NCBI GenBank assembly: GCA_049841275.1
Contig: JASGDN010000016.1
Location: forward strand, 34,133-98,132
Reading direction: 5' to 3'
Origin: JASGDN01 sp049841275
Lineage (GTDB): Bacteria > Chloroflexota > Chloroflexia > Thermomicrobiales > UBA6265
Length of the DNA stretch: 64,000 nucleotides
Of the stretch, positions 17,250 through 26,197 are shown one piece after another. Made by a program: the position numbers and the translations under genes. The stretch's first letter is position 1. Every line of letters starts with the position of its first letter. The notes under the pieces were generated by a model that did no database searches, had not been told where the DNA came from, and worked only from the letters and a program-made list of their open reading frames with translations.

Positions 17250-18148
17250 TCGTCGTTACTCGCTTCTCCTCTGCGGTAGATCGTCGTCCTGGTGGCTTCC
17301 GGCCACTCGGCCTTCAGCATCTCCCAATTGACGATGCGGACTGGATTGAACCACGACTGCCCATTCTTGTTGAGAAAACGGTCATGCGTTGCGCACCAGG
17401 CAGCGTGCATGGTGTCGCCATCGCGCTCGAAAATCACGATGTCGTCGGCGATTGGTTCGGAGGCCGGCACGGGTTGATACCGATTGGCTTCCAGCAGCGC
17501 ATGGAATGCGGGTGGCTTGAACCATTCGCGCAGGAGCCATGCATTCTCGGTTGCGCCGTAGGCTGCGATGGCGAAGCAATTCGTTCCTTCCTGCGGGATG
17601 AAGCTGTTGGCAACGGCGCGAACGTGCGCTGGCGCGTTCGCGGGCACGGGATAGCAATCCACCTCGTCCCATCGGCGTTGCTCAGCCCGGAGCACGTGAT
17701 GCAGGATGTCCGTGGGAAGACTCGCCCAGACTGATTGCCCCAGCACCACCTGGTCGTCAACCAAGAACTCCTGAAGCTCGGCAGGAAGGTCTCCGAACCA
17801 GCCGGCGGAGAAGACGAGCCCACGTTTCAGGTCCACCTGCTTCTGGAGGACTCTTTGCCGATCGTCGCCTGGAAGGTCTCCGATCCACTCGGGATCGCTG
17901 ATGATGAGTTGGACGACCTCGGACGGCATCTTCCAGCTCAAGTAGGCATTATCGTAGGAGATGGTGTTGTAGGCGGCGTCTGCCCGGTACGCATCGCGCG
18001 TCATGACCTGGCAACCGGTCAGATCGAAGTCGAGCGGCGAATTGTCCCAGTACCAGACGTCTCTGGGCGCTGGAATGAGGTGCTCCGCCCAAAGGCGAAG
18101 CATCTCCGGTGGGGGCTGGACCTGGTTCACGGGTTCGGCATCGATCAT
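17246..18148 (-). CDS. Uncharacterised protein with possible papain/NlpC-like C-terminal domain
   Basis: 300 residues, no signal peptide or membrane helix. The N-terminal 170 residues are rich in Trp, Asp and Leu without a recognised fold. The C-terminal 130 residues contain GTNCFAIAAYG, then DIVIFERDGDTMHAAW, then FLNKNGQSWF: a Cys, His, Asn order like thiol peptidases of the NlpC/P60 type and related DUFs. This is a visual match only. It sits 10 bp after guaA and overlaps the MFS gene by 4 bp, so it is in the same operon. A protease or amidase role is inference. Confidence 0.6.
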   Translation of the reverse strand: MIDAEPVNQVQPPPEMLRLWAEHLIPAPRDVWYWDNSPLDFDLTGCQVMTRDAYRADAAYNTISYDNAYLSWKMPSEVVQLIISDPEWIGDLPGDDRQRVLQKQVDLKRGLVFSAGWFGDLPAELQEFLVDDQVVLGQSVWASLPTDILHHVLRAEQRRWDEVDCYPVPANAPAHVRAVANSFIPQEGTNCFAIAAYGATENAWLLREWFKPPAFHALLEANRYQPVPASEPIADDIVIFERDGDTMHAAWCATHDRFLNKNGQSWFNPVRIVNWEMLKAEWPEATRTTIYRRGEASNDE

Positions 18149-18158
18149 GGCTGATGGC

Positions 18159-19826
18159 CTACTCCCATTCGATCGTGGCGGGCGGCTTCGAGGTGATGTC
18201 CAGCACCACGCGGGTGATGCCGTTCACCTCGTTCACGATCCGGTTGCTGATCTTCGCCAGCACATCATAGGGCAGGCGCGCCCAGTCGGCGGTCATCGCG
18301 TCCTGGCTGGAGACGGCCCGCACGGCGCAGACGCGGCCATATGTCCGGTAGTCGCCCATGACGCCGGTGGAGCGCACCGGCAGGAGGACGGCGAAATATT
18401 GCCAGACCTCCTTGCTCAGCCCGGCCGCCTCGATCTCCTCGCGGACGATGGCGTCGGCGGGGCGCAGGAGGGCGAGATCCTCGCGCGTGATCTCGCTCAT
18501 GATGCGAACGGCCAGGCCGGGACCGGGGAATGGCTGGCGCTCCACAATCTCGTCCGGCAGCCCGAGCGAGCGCCCGACGTTCCGTACCTCATCCTTGAAG
18601 AGGAACTTCAGCGGCTCCACGAGGCCGAACTGCATGTCGTCCGGCAATCCACCGACGTTGTGGTGGGTCTTGATCTTGGCGGCGGCCTTCGTGTCCTTGG
18701 TCGTGCTCTCGATTACATCCGGATAGAGCGTACCCTGCGCCAGGAATTCGAACGGGCCAGCCTTGTCGGCCTCTGCCTCGAAGACGCGGACGAAGGTCTC
18801 GCCGATAATCTTCCGCTTCTCCTCCGGATCGGTGACGCCGCTCAGCTTGTCCAGGAAGCGATCGGTGGCATCGACGTAGACGAGCTGCATGCCGAACGAC
18901 CGCGCGAAGACCTCCTGCACCAGCTCCGCTTCGCCCTGCCGCAGCAGGCCATTGTTCACGAAGACAGGCGTCAGCTGGTCGCCGATCGCCTTGTGCAGCA
19001 GCGCCGCCGCGACGGAGGAATCGACGCCGCCGCTGAGGCCGAGCAGAACGCGTCCCTCGCCGACCTTCTCGCGGATCTCCTGGATAGAGGCATCGATGAA
19101 CGACTCGGGCGACCAACTCGGCTCGATGCCGGCAATGTCGACGAGGAAATTGCGCAGGATGTCGGCGCCCAGCGGCGTGTGCTGGACTTCCGGGTGGAAC
19201 TGGATGCCGACGAGCTTACCCTTCGCCATCGCTGCGACCGGCGAGTTGCCGGAGGTGCCAATCACCTCGAAACCGTCCGGAGCCTTCGCGATGTGGTCGC
19301 CGTGGCTCATCCAGACGTCGATCTGGGCCGGGAGGTTGGCGAAGAGGGCCGATTCGGTCGCGTCTTGCACGACATCGACGGTCGCCGGTCCGTACTCGCG
19401 GCGATTCGCCGGGGCGACCTCGCCGCCGGGGAGGTTGTAGGCGAGCAGGTTGGAGCCGTAGCAGATGCCGAGCACCGGCAGGTCGCGTTCCAGCACCCAT
19501 GCGGGCAGCTGCGGCGCGCCGTCGGCGTAGACGCTGGCCGGACCGCCGGACAGGATGATGGCCTTCGGATCGAGCGCGGCGATCTCGTCCCACGTCACGT
19601 CGTGGTGCAGCAACTCGCCGTAGATGCCGATCTCGCGGATGCGGCGGGTGATGAGCTGGCTGTACTGCGAGCCGAAGTCGAGGATGGCGACGGCATCGAC
19701 GGCCTTGCCCTCGGACCCGGCATCGGCGAGGAGGTGTGCGCTTTCGGCAACCTGCGCCTCATCGACGCCGGAATCGGTGGACGTGGTGTCGGGGACGGGC
19801 GCGATGTCGGTGGGGGAAGTCGACAC
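18159..19826 (-). CDS. guaA: GMP synthase (glutamine-hydrolysing)
   Basis: 555 residues from GTG 19826, about 40 longer than usual because of a Ser/Thr/Asp-rich N-terminal extension. The class I amidotransferase domain (about 45-235) has nucleophile Cys in LGICYGSN and His/Glu in QFHPEVQHT. The ATP pyrophosphatase P-loop is LGLSGGVDSSVAA. The C-terminal dimerisation domain ends in the usual KPPATIEWE. It converts XMP to GMP using glutamine and ATP in the cytoplasm. It leads a minus-strand unit with the thiol-peptidase-like gene and the MFS transporter. The 240-bp leader upstream shows no riboswitch I recognise. Confidence 0.97.
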   Translation of the reverse strand: MSTSPTDIAPVPDTTSTDSGVDEAQVAESAHLLADAGSEGKAVDAVAILDFGSQYSQLITRRIREIGIYGELLHHDVTWDEIAALDPKAIILSGGPASVYADGAPQLPAWVLERDLPVLGICYGSNLLAYNLPGGEVAPANRREYGPATVDVVQDATESALFANLPAQIDVWMSHGDHIAKAPDGFEVIGTSGNSPVAAMAKGKLVGIQFHPEVQHTPLGADILRNFLVDIAGIEPSWSPESFIDASIQEIREKVGEGRVLLGLSGGVDSSVAAALLHKAIGDQLTPVFVNNGLLRQGEAELVQEVFARSFGMQLVYVDATDRFLDKLSGVTDPEEKRKIIGETFVRVFEAEADKAGPFEFLAQGTLYPDVIESTTKDTKAAAKIKTHHNVGGLPDDMQFGLVEPLKFLFKDEVRNVGRSLGLPDEIVERQPFPGPGLAVRIMSEITREDLALLRPADAIVREEIEAAGLSKEVWQYFAVLLPVRSTGVMGDYRTYGRVCAVRAVSSQDAMTADWARLPYDVLAKISNRIVNEVNGITRVVLDITSKPPATIEWE

Positions 19827-20067
19827 GAGGGGAACACTCCGTGGGTGGGGTGGGAAGGAGACCGGGCCAGGGTCGGCGATGACCGTTTCGAGGCTGGGGG
19901 CGCCGGGGGACGCTCTCCGGCTGCTGTTCCGGTCATTCTACCCGAGCGGAGTGGCTCGGCGAGAAAGCGTGTGGACATCGAGGCCTCTCCGGGTCGCGTA
20001 TCGAGCGAGGACCTGGTCCGGATGATCGCTCGGGACTGCAATGTCCATGTCCAGTAGACGGAGAAGT

Positions 20068-20093
20068 GGGGCGGATCGATGCAGATCCGCCCC
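20068..20093 (-). terminator. Hairpin after the four-helix membrane protein gene
   Basis: A perfect 10-bp GC-rich stem (GGGGCGGATC, loop GATGCA) lies 23 bases past the stop of the minus-strand gene at 20117-20521 and about 240 bp before guaA. No U-tract. Confidence 0.6.
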
Positions 20094-20116
20094 GGTCCCT
20101 GTCCACCCGGCCTTGT

Positions 20117-20521
20117 TCAGATGATGGGAACGATCAGGGCGAATCCGATCGCCGATCCGATCAGGAAGCGCGGCAACGAAAACGCCCGTGTCTTCGAGAC
20201 GTCACCGATGTATATCAGGACACCGACCGCCGCGAGAATGGCGGCGAATGCCGAGATGAGCGTTGCGAGAAAGAACACGATGGAGATTGCCAGCGTAGCG
20301 CCCCAATAGACGCCAAGCAGGAAATCGCTCCAACTGGGCCCTGCTCCACGGTGCAGGATCACTGGCGGTATGAGCAGGACAACGCCGGTTGCGATCGTGA
20401 GAGGCAGGAGGTGAAGGTCATCTGTCCGTGTGTAGCCGAGCGCAAGCGATATGAGGATGAACGCGAGGCTGGCTACGAACAGGATCGTGGACTTTCTCAG
20501 GTGTATGGATTTGGTCTCCAT
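20117..20521 (-). CDS. Small four-helix membrane protein of unknown function
   Basis: 134 residues. Four hydrophobic segments are seen: about 12-30 (ILFVASLAFILISLALGY), 38-57 (LPLTIATGVVLLIPPVIL), 72-102 and 117-134. The N-terminus is basic (METKSIHLRK), which suggests it faces the cytoplasm. No motif is recognised. It lies 11 bp downstream of a secreted Tyr/Trp-rich frame on the same strand. Confidence 0.65.
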   Translation of the reverse strand: METKSIHLRKSTILFVASLAFILISLALGYTRTDDLHLLPLTIATGVVLLIPPVILHRGAGPSWSDFLLGVYWGATLAISIVFFLATLISAFAAILAAVGVLIYIGDVSKTRAFSLPRFLIGSAIGFALIVPII

Positions 20522-20532
20522 GTGAACGGTCC

Positions 20533-20931
20533 TTAGGCAAGCCTATGCCTAGCTAATATAGGCGTAGATTCCCAATACGACCAGTTCGGGAGGGTCCCCC
20601 AGTGATAGCTGTCAAGATAGCAGCCATACGGCGGGACGAACGTGATGACCATGTGGTGTTCGTGGGTGCCATAGATCGAATGGCCGAAATTCCCCCAGCC
20701 CTCTGCTTGAGCATAAGGGCCATAGTAGCTGTACGGGTATTGATCTGAGTAGTTGTACCACCATCCCGTCGTGTCGAGATAGTAGTAGTTTCCCCATGCG
20801 CCGCCAACACTATTCACCCAGCTTCCGTCGTGCCAGGACAATAGGGACACTTGGTACCAGGTCATGTCCAATGTGACGATCCGGTTGTCCACCGCCTTGG
20901 AGATTCCGCGGCAGATCGTGCCAGAGTCCAT
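20533..20931 (-). CDS. Tyr/Trp-rich hypothetical protein, probably the 3' part of a split secreted-protein gene
   Basis: 132 residues, rich in Tyr, Trp, Gly and His (WWYNYSDQYPYSYYGPYAQ; GTHEHHMVITF), with no signal peptide of its own. It is in the same frame as the signal-peptide gene just upstream (20947-21198), separated only by one TAA and 15 bases. Reading through the TAA gives one secreted protein of about 220 residues. The composition (aromatic, few charged residues, Cys pair) fits an extracellular beta-rich protein. Either it is translated separately from ATG 20931 or, more likely, a nonsense change split the gene. Confidence 0.55.
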   Translation of the reverse strand: MDSGTICRGISKAVDNRIVTLDMTWYQVSLLSWHDGSWVNSVGGAWGNYYYLDTTGWWYNYSDQYPYSYYGPYAQAEGWGNFGHSIYGTHEHHMVITFVPPYGCYLDSYHWGTLPNWSYWESTPILARHRLA

Positions 20932-20946
20932 GACGCGGTTCTCGGC

Positions 20947-21198
20947 TTACGTTGCGAGCGACTCCTGAACCCATGAGGGATCTTCGGTAAGTACCGCATC
21001 ACTCTCCGTCAGCGACCGATACGCGACCTGGAATGATCCATCGACGCACGTAACTCTCGCGACTTGCCCCGCTTCGGTCGATATAGAGAGAGGACTATCG
21101 GGAGTTGCGGTACACGGTGATTCATCCTGCGCGCTGACTCCCTGTGGCATTGACCACATGGATGTAAGGAACGCGAAGGCGAGAAGGACTCGTGCCAT
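20947..21198 (-). CDS. Short secreted protein, probably the 5' part of a split gene
   Basis: 83 residues with an evident Sec signal peptide (MARVLLAFAFLTSMWSMPQGVSAQDE, cleavage probably after VSA). The mature part has two Cys and a SWVQESLAT end followed by TAA. The same frame continues after the stop into the Tyr/Trp-rich segment 20533-20931. It may therefore be a truncated product. GGGGTCCC upstream gives a weak ribosome-binding site. Function unknown. Confidence 0.55.
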   Translation of the reverse strand: MARVLLAFAFLTSMWSMPQGVSAQDESPCTATPDSPLSISTEAGQVARVTCVDGSFQVAYRSLTESDAVLTEDPSWVQESLAT

Positions 21199-21323
21199 CT
21201 GGGACCCCTTTCTTGAAATGGCGGACGGCTACACCCTACATGAATAGTGTCCTGACTGCAATATGCGTGAATACCCGTTGGGGCTAGTCATATATGGTTG
21301 AGAAAGCGGAGAAGAGGAAAGAA

Positions 21324-21776
21324 TCAACCTGCCTCGTGGGTTGATTCCGGTCCGCCGAGGTAGACGTATTCCTTGTCGAAGGACCAATCCACGATGGTTT
21401 CCAGTTCGACCTCCAGGCGGGGATGCAGCGGGTCAATCTGCTTCGTGAGGTGCATGTCCACCACCGAGCGATCGTCGAAGCCGAGACCGGTCGCCAGCGC
21501 ATCCAGGGCGATCTTCAGCCCGCCATCGAGATCTCGCCGCATGGGCGTCTCGAAGTAGAACGTGAAGTACGCGCCGATCAGCGACGCGCCGAACGCTTTC
21601 TCCACCACCGGGTCCAGCTCGCCGCGCTCCCGCATCCCGGAAAGTCGCTTCGTCACGTCCCGTTTGAACGCCTGTGCCGGTTTGCTCAACACGCGCCGCT
21701 TGCCCACCGTCACGTACTGGTTGTTCACGCTCGGCGGCAACGGCAGGGTCAGCGTCAGTGAAACAGGCGATTTCAC
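21324..21776 (-). CDS. RusA-like Holliday junction resolvase family protein
   Basis: 150 residues. The N-terminal PLPPSVNNQY and the catalytic segment RRDLDGGLKIALDAL...GFDDRSVVD carry the Asp residues and Lys that RusA uses for metal-dependent cleavage of four-way junctions (Asp-x-Asp, Lys, and the later Asp-Asp pair). RusA genes are often phage-borne, but no phage genes surround this one. It overlaps the upstream serine hydrolase by 4 bp (ATGA), so it is co-translated in an operon with that gene and an RNA/tRNA methyltransferase. Confidence 0.8.
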   Translation of the reverse strand: MKSPVSLTLTLPLPPSVNNQYVTVGKRRVLSKPAQAFKRDVTKRLSGMRERGELDPVVEKAFGASLIGAYFTFYFETPMRRDLDGGLKIALDALATGLGFDDRSVVDMHLTKQIDPLHPRLEVELETIVDWSFDKEYVYLGGPESTHEAG

Positions 21777-22870
21777 GGCGTCGGGTCGAAGGCGAGGAGC
21801 GTGCGGAGTTCACGTTGCATCGCCCAGACGTTGCAATCCTGGTTCGCAAGGATCGCCACCGTCGTGTCCGTCTGCGGGTAGTGGGCGAGGATCGAGGCGA
21901 CGCCCGCGTTGATGCCGTCCTTCTGCATCGTCACGACTGCCCCCTCCGCGTCCAGCAGGAACTCGAAGCCGAACCCGTACATCTGCCGGAACGGATCTCG
22001 CTCGGTCGGCTCCGAGGCGTCGACGTGCGGATGCAGCAGGAGATCGCGCCCTGCCTCGCCGGTGAGGACGCCATTGCGCAGGGCGTCGATGAAGCGAACC
22101 AGATCGCGGGCGGGCACCGTCGCGCCGCCATCCGGCGAGCCGATCGGCGGGTAGGAGTAGATGTTCTTCTGCCAGCGTTCGGAGCCATCCGGCGCATCGT
22201 CGATCCGCGTGTAGTGCTCGGCGAAGTCCGGCGCGGCGAAGTCCATCGCGAGGAAGTCCGAGCCGGTCATCCCCGCCGGTCCGAAGATGCGTTCTCGCAC
22301 CACGTCGCGGTAGGTCATGCCCGTCGCGCGTTCGATCGCCAGCCCAAGCAGCACGAAGGCGCAGTTGTTGTAGCGTACGCCCTCGCCCGGCGGGAAATTC
22401 GGCGCCTTGTAGGCAAAGTTCGGCAGGAAGTCGGCTGTCTCCCGGATGCGGTAGTTTGGCGAGTCGATGAAGAGCGCGGCGTAATCCTCGCCTGCCTCCT
22501 CGTCCGCGTCGTCGGCGATCCCGGATGTGTGTGTCAGGGCATGGAAGACGGTCACCGTCTCCGGGATCGCGGTGCCCTCCAGCCCGAGGTAGGGGATGAG
22601 TGGCGTATCGAGCGCGAAGTCGCCACGCTCGATACATTGGATGGTCGCGACCGCCGTGAAGAGCTTCGTCACCGAGGCGATGTCGAAGCGCGTGGTCAAC
22701 GTGTTCGGGACGCTGAACCCGCGATGAGCCAGTCCGAACGCCTCGTGGTACCGCTCCCGACCCATACCCACGACACAGCAGACGCCGCTGAAGTCATGCT
22801 CCCGGGCGTATCGGGCGACGATCGCCGCGATGGCATCCGATGTGGCCGCGGTGGGTGGGTGGGTCGTCAT
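21773..22870 (-). CDS. Serine hydrolase, beta-lactamase class C/esterase family
   Basis: 365 residues without a signal peptide. The nucleophile motif SxxK is in FDIASVTKLFTA (about 62-73) and the second motif YxN appears as YNNCAFVLLG (about 165). A late HxG/KTG-like box is not obvious. Such cytoplasmic family members act as esterases, D-aminopeptidases or amidases. It is 6 bp downstream of the TrmA-like gene and overlaps the RusA-like gene. It is one of three members of this family in the window. Confidence 0.85.
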   Translation of the reverse strand: MTTHPPTAATSDAIAAIVARYAREHDFSGVCCVVGMGRERYHEAFGLAHRGFSVPNTLTTRFDIASVTKLFTAVATIQCIERGDFALDTPLIPYLGLEGTAIPETVTVFHALTHTSGIADDADEEAGEDYAALFIDSPNYRIRETADFLPNFAYKAPNFPPGEGVRYNNCAFVLLGLAIERATGMTYRDVVRERIFGPAGMTGSDFLAMDFAAPDFAEHYTRIDDAPDGSERWQKNIYSYPPIGSPDGGATVPARDLVRFIDALRNGVLTGEAGRDLLLHPHVDASEPTERDPFRQMYGFGFEFLLDAEGAVVTMQKDGINAGVASILAHYPQTDTTVAILANQDCNVWAMQRELRTLLAFDPTP

Positions 22871-22876
22871 GATGTC

Positions 22877-24355
22877 CTACTCGTACGCGTCACCGCGTCG
22901 CAGGTGGCCGATGATCTCGACGTGGTGCGTCTGCGGGAACATGTCGTAGCCTTGCACGTCCACCAGCTCGTACCCGGCGTCCAGCAGGCCGCGCAGGTCC
23001 CGCGCGAAGGTGGCGGGATCGCAGGAGACCGCCGCAATGTGCGCGGGGCGCAGCTTCACCAGCGCCTCGATCACCTCCGGACCGGCCCCGGTGCGCGGCG
23101 GGTCGAAGACGGCCAGCGCCACCCGGCCGAGCGGCGAGCGATCGTCCGCCAGCCAGCGCTCCACCGGTGCCGTTACCACACGGGCGCGGTTGGCGAGGTT
23201 CGCGTCGGCGATGTTTGTCTCCGCCCACTTCGTGGCGGGCGGGTAGCTCTCGACGGCGATGGTGCGCTTGAAGAGGCGGGCAAGGGGCACCGTGAAGAGG
23301 CCGACCCCGCTGTAGAGATCCAGTGCGTAGCCGGGGTTGATCTTGGCTTCCTCGGCGATGCGGATGATGTGCTGAACCATCTTCGCCGCGACCCCGATGT
23401 TGCCCTGGAAGAAGCATTCGGCGGCGAAGCGATAGGTCTCCTCGCCGACCGATTGCAGCACCATCCGGGAGTTCGGCGTGGCAGTCTGCTCCAGCACGGA
23501 ACCGGTCTCCCCGGCGACGGCGCGGTATTCGCGGGCGGTCGCCGGCACCAATCCGGCTTGCATGTCGTCGCGCAGGGTAGAAAGCAACAACTGCACGGTG
23601 GGAACGAGCACCGGGCTTTCCGGCACATCGACCACACGATGGCTCTGGCCCGCGAAGTAGCCGACCGCTTTCGTCTTCTGGTCGATCTGGAACTCCGCGC
23701 GGGAGCGATATTCCCATTCCTGTGGCGAGGCGACGACATCGACCTCCGGCACGGGATCGAGCTTCGCGATCCGGCGCAGGCAATCCGCGATGATGGATGC
23801 CTTCACGGCCAGCTGATCGGCATACCCGATGTGCATGAGGTCGAGGCCGCCGCTCGCCTCGTAGTCGGCGACACGCGGCTCGATTCGCATGGGTGAGGGG
23901 GTGACGATCTCCGCGATCTCGGCGTGGAGGACCTTGCCCTGCGCGCGGGTGACGCGGGCCGAGACGACATCGCCGGGGGCCGTTCGCGCCACGAAGACCG
24001 TCTTTCCGTCCGCGAAACCGATGCCCTTGCCATCGCCGACGATGCGGTCGATCGTCACGGTGATGGGCGGCATGTCCGGTGCTGGGCGGTCCGACTGGCG
24101 GGGGCGCGTCGGGTTCGGATGGTTGCCCGGTCCCCGTCGTCGTTCGCGTTCATCCGGCTCGGCGGTGCGACGGGCGCCCTGGCCGACGGTCAGGATCGCA
24201 GGATCCTTCTCCTCGCGATACGTCTCCCGGGGGGAACGAGTGGGTCGGGGCGAGGCCGGGCGCTGGCGATCGGCGGGACGCGATGGACCGGACTGGCCGG
24301 GACGCTCCTGGCGGGAACGGTTGCGGTTCTGGGGTGGGCGGGAGGACGAAGGCAT
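22877..24355 (-). CDS. TrmA/RumA-family RNA (uracil-5-)-methyltransferase without Fe-S cysteines
   Basis: About 492 residues from ATG 24355 (Met-Pro-Ser-Ser-Ser). The first 85 residues are Arg/Pro/Gln-rich and probably disordered. A TRAM domain follows (ITVTIDRIVGDGKGIGFADGKTVFVA). The SAM domain has LDLYSGVGLFTVPLA, FDPPRTGAGPEV and the catalytic Cys in VSCDPATFARDL. The four Cys that hold a [4Fe-4S] cluster in RumA/RlmD are absent (PRVADYEASGGLDLMHIGY). It forms m5U in rRNA or tRNA; which one cannot be told. It leads a three-gene operon. Confidence 0.88.
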   Translation of the reverse strand: MPSSSRPPQNRNRSRQERPGQSGPSRPADRQRPASPRPTRSPRETYREEKDPAILTVGQGARRTAEPDERERRRGPGNHPNPTRPRQSDRPAPDMPPITVTIDRIVGDGKGIGFADGKTVFVARTAPGDVVSARVTRAQGKVLHAEIAEIVTPSPMRIEPRVADYEASGGLDLMHIGYADQLAVKASIIADCLRRIAKLDPVPEVDVVASPQEWEYRSRAEFQIDQKTKAVGYFAGQSHRVVDVPESPVLVPTVQLLLSTLRDDMQAGLVPATAREYRAVAGETGSVLEQTATPNSRMVLQSVGEETYRFAAECFFQGNIGVAAKMVQHIIRIAEEAKINPGYALDLYSGVGLFTVPLARLFKRTIAVESYPPATKWAETNIADANLANRARVVTAPVERWLADDRSPLGRVALAVFDPPRTGAGPEVIEALVKLRPAHIAAVSCDPATFARDLRGLLDAGYELVDVQGYDMFPQTHHVEIIGHLRRGDAYE

Positions 24356-24703
24356 GCTGAAGGTCTTTCCGTGGAAAACATCAATGGTGGCGGCAAGGTG
24401 TGCCGAGGTGCGTCCATTGTAGGGGGTTCGGTGCCATCGGCGAGCAGGGGGGCGTTTATCTACGAACGTGCCAGGGGCATCGAACGGGAAATCAGTAGAC
24501 ATATCATGGCCATCCTGTTACGGTGAACTCCCTCTGATTTTCGTTCTGGCTGATCCGCGTATCTCCTGATTCATGGCCGATTGGGTGTGAAGCACCTGTA
24601 AATGCAGGGCGGCGAGCTTCCGGCCGTGATCGGTGCCGGGATTCTGGTTGGCATTGTCCCCAAGCGTATCTTTGGATCTCGTGCCACGGTGAGGGGGATT
24701 CGA
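24356..24703. other. Divergent intergenic region, no gene found
   Basis: These 348 bases separate the TrmA-like gene (minus) from a secreted protein (plus). A frame in phase with the methyltransferase stays open to 24502, but its composition is not coding-like. The more A/T-rich part around 24490-24600 probably holds promoters for both directions. No repeat or clear promoter was identified. Confidence 0.4.
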
Positions 24704-25201
24704 ATGCATCGCTTCGCGGCCTGTATTGCGGTAGTGCTCCTGTTTCTCGGCACAATGCCGGCGACTGTGGCCCTGACACCTCAACCCAACCAAGCGTGTG
24801 AGGTCACCAGGCCGAACGGAATGGTTCCGCCAAACGAATCTTCTAATCCGGGCTGGCATGGGAACGATGTACTGATCGTCGGATGGCTCGACCCAATGGG
24901 ATTGCTCTACGGCAGGTCAATACAGAATGGTGGAGTGGCCGCGAAGTTGGCGTGGTACCGGTTCGATCGGGGCGCTCCACTCACCATCACCGGGCATCTC
25001 GCCACCGATCCTGCAATCACGCTTCAGGCGAGCATCCCGGAGGGCTACGATGAGACGTTCATCCAGGCTTCGGGGGTGACATTCCCAACAGAGGGGTGCT
25101 GGGTCATCACCGGCAGCGTGCCTGCTGGAAGCCTCACGTTCACGGCGATGGTGGTGCCGTGGATTCCAACGCCGACCCCGGATGCATCCCCTGCAAACTA
25201 G
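24704..25201 (+). CDS. Small secreted protein of unknown function
   Basis: 165 residues from ATG 24704, with GAGGGGG seven bases upstream. A Sec signal peptide is clear (MHRFAACIAVVLLFLGTMPATVA, about residues 1-23). The mature part has two Cys (QACEV and EGCWVITG) and a beta-rich pattern ending in TVPW-like MVVPWIPTPTP and a Pro/Thr tail. The form resembles an extracellular beta-sandwich domain. No enzyme motif is seen. It stands alone between divergent and downstream genes, 95 bp before purN. Confidence 0.7.
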   Translation: MHRFAACIAVVLLFLGTMPATVALTPQPNQACEVTRPNGMVPPNESSNPGWHGNDVLIVGWLDPMGLLYGRSIQNGGVAAKLAWYRFDRGAPLTITGHLATDPAITLQASIPEGYDETFIQASGVTFPTEGCWVITGSVPAGSLTFTAMVVPWIPTPTPDASPAN

Positions 25202-25295
25202 CCGTCACCATCTCCGCGATAGGGGATAATGCCCGCTGGACCCGGCGCGGCCATCGCGCGGGCAATGGTTCAGCAATCGGGGGGCACGACGCGGC

Positions 25296-25976
25296 ATGGC
25301 GGATCAGGGCGAAGGGCAGCAGGATGTGAAGCAGGACCGACCCTGGCGAGCGGCGGTGCTGCTCTCCGGTGCGGGACGGACGCTGGAGAATCTGCTGCGC
25401 GTGATCGCGTGGGGCGAACTCCCGGTCGAGGTCGTCGTGGTGGTCAGTTCGGTGCCGGATGTGCGCGGTCTGGAGGTCGCGGCGCAGGCCGGGATTCCGG
25501 CGGCGACCATCACGCGGAAGGGGCATCCCTCCGTCCATGCCTACAGCCAGGCGATCTATGACGCCGTCGTGCCGTTCTCGCCCGACCTCATCCTGATGGC
25601 GGGCTTCCTCCGCCAGGTGCTCGTCTTCCCCGGCTGGGAAGGCCGCATCCTGAATATCCATCCGGCGTTGTTGCCCGACGCAGCGGCCTACGCGGCGGGC
25701 AAGGGCATGTTCGGCGAGCGCGTTCATGCGGCGGTCCTCGCGCATGGCGATACCGTCAGTGGGGCAACGGTGCACGTCGTCACCGACGAGTACGACGACG
25801 GTCCACCGCTGATGCGCGTCGAGGTGCCGGTGCTGCCGGACGATACCCCGGTGACGCTGGGAACGCGTGTTTTTCATGCCGAATGCGGCCTCTACCCGGA
25901 GGCGATCCGCCGCTATCTGGCCGCCAATCCAGGCTTGCGGAACGAGCTGCCGGCTGGCATGGGTCGTCCCGGATAG
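25296..25976 (+). CDS. purN: Phosphoribosylglycinamide formyltransferase
   Basis: 226 residues. Catalytic residues are visible: Asn and His in ILNIHPALLP (about 116-125) and Asp in HGDTVSGATVHVV...YDDGPPL. The N-terminal AVLLSGAGRTLENLL is the ribonucleotide-binding turn (usually SGxGSN). It transfers formyl from 10-formyl-THF to GAR in purine synthesis. The loop DAAAYAAGKGMFGERVH matches the family's AHxxA-type region. Other purine genes (purM, purH) are not adjacent; apt, guaA and prs occur elsewhere in the window. Confidence 0.9.
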   Translation: MADQGEGQQDVKQDRPWRAAVLLSGAGRTLENLLRVIAWGELPVEVVVVVSSVPDVRGLEVAAQAGIPAATITRKGHPSVHAYSQAIYDAVVPFSPDLILMAGFLRQVLVFPGWEGRILNIHPALLPDAAAYAAGKGMFGERVHAAVLAHGDTVSGATVHVVTDEYDDGPPLMRVEVPVLPDDTPVTLGTRVFHAECGLYPEAIRRYLAANPGLRNELPAGMGRPG

Positions 25977-26197
25977 CTTTCCCGACCATTGGCCTGCCCC
26001 GAATCGTTACGGATGCGTACCTGCTTACGAAGCATCCGCGCTGGCATCACCTGCGTATGCGATGTATCGGTGGGTTGCTGCTCGCCGAAATGCCGGGAGC
26101 GGTCCCGGCACGCGATCGGACCTGGCGCGGGCTGGCGCCCAGCCGATCGCGGGAAGTCGCACACGCCGGATGGCGCAGGAGCATGGAAGGGGTAGGC

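Noticed and set aside
21324..21776. Prophage remnant, because of the RusA-like gene
   Set aside because: Neighbours are chromosomal enzymes in one operon; no phage structural, integrase or lysis genes are present.
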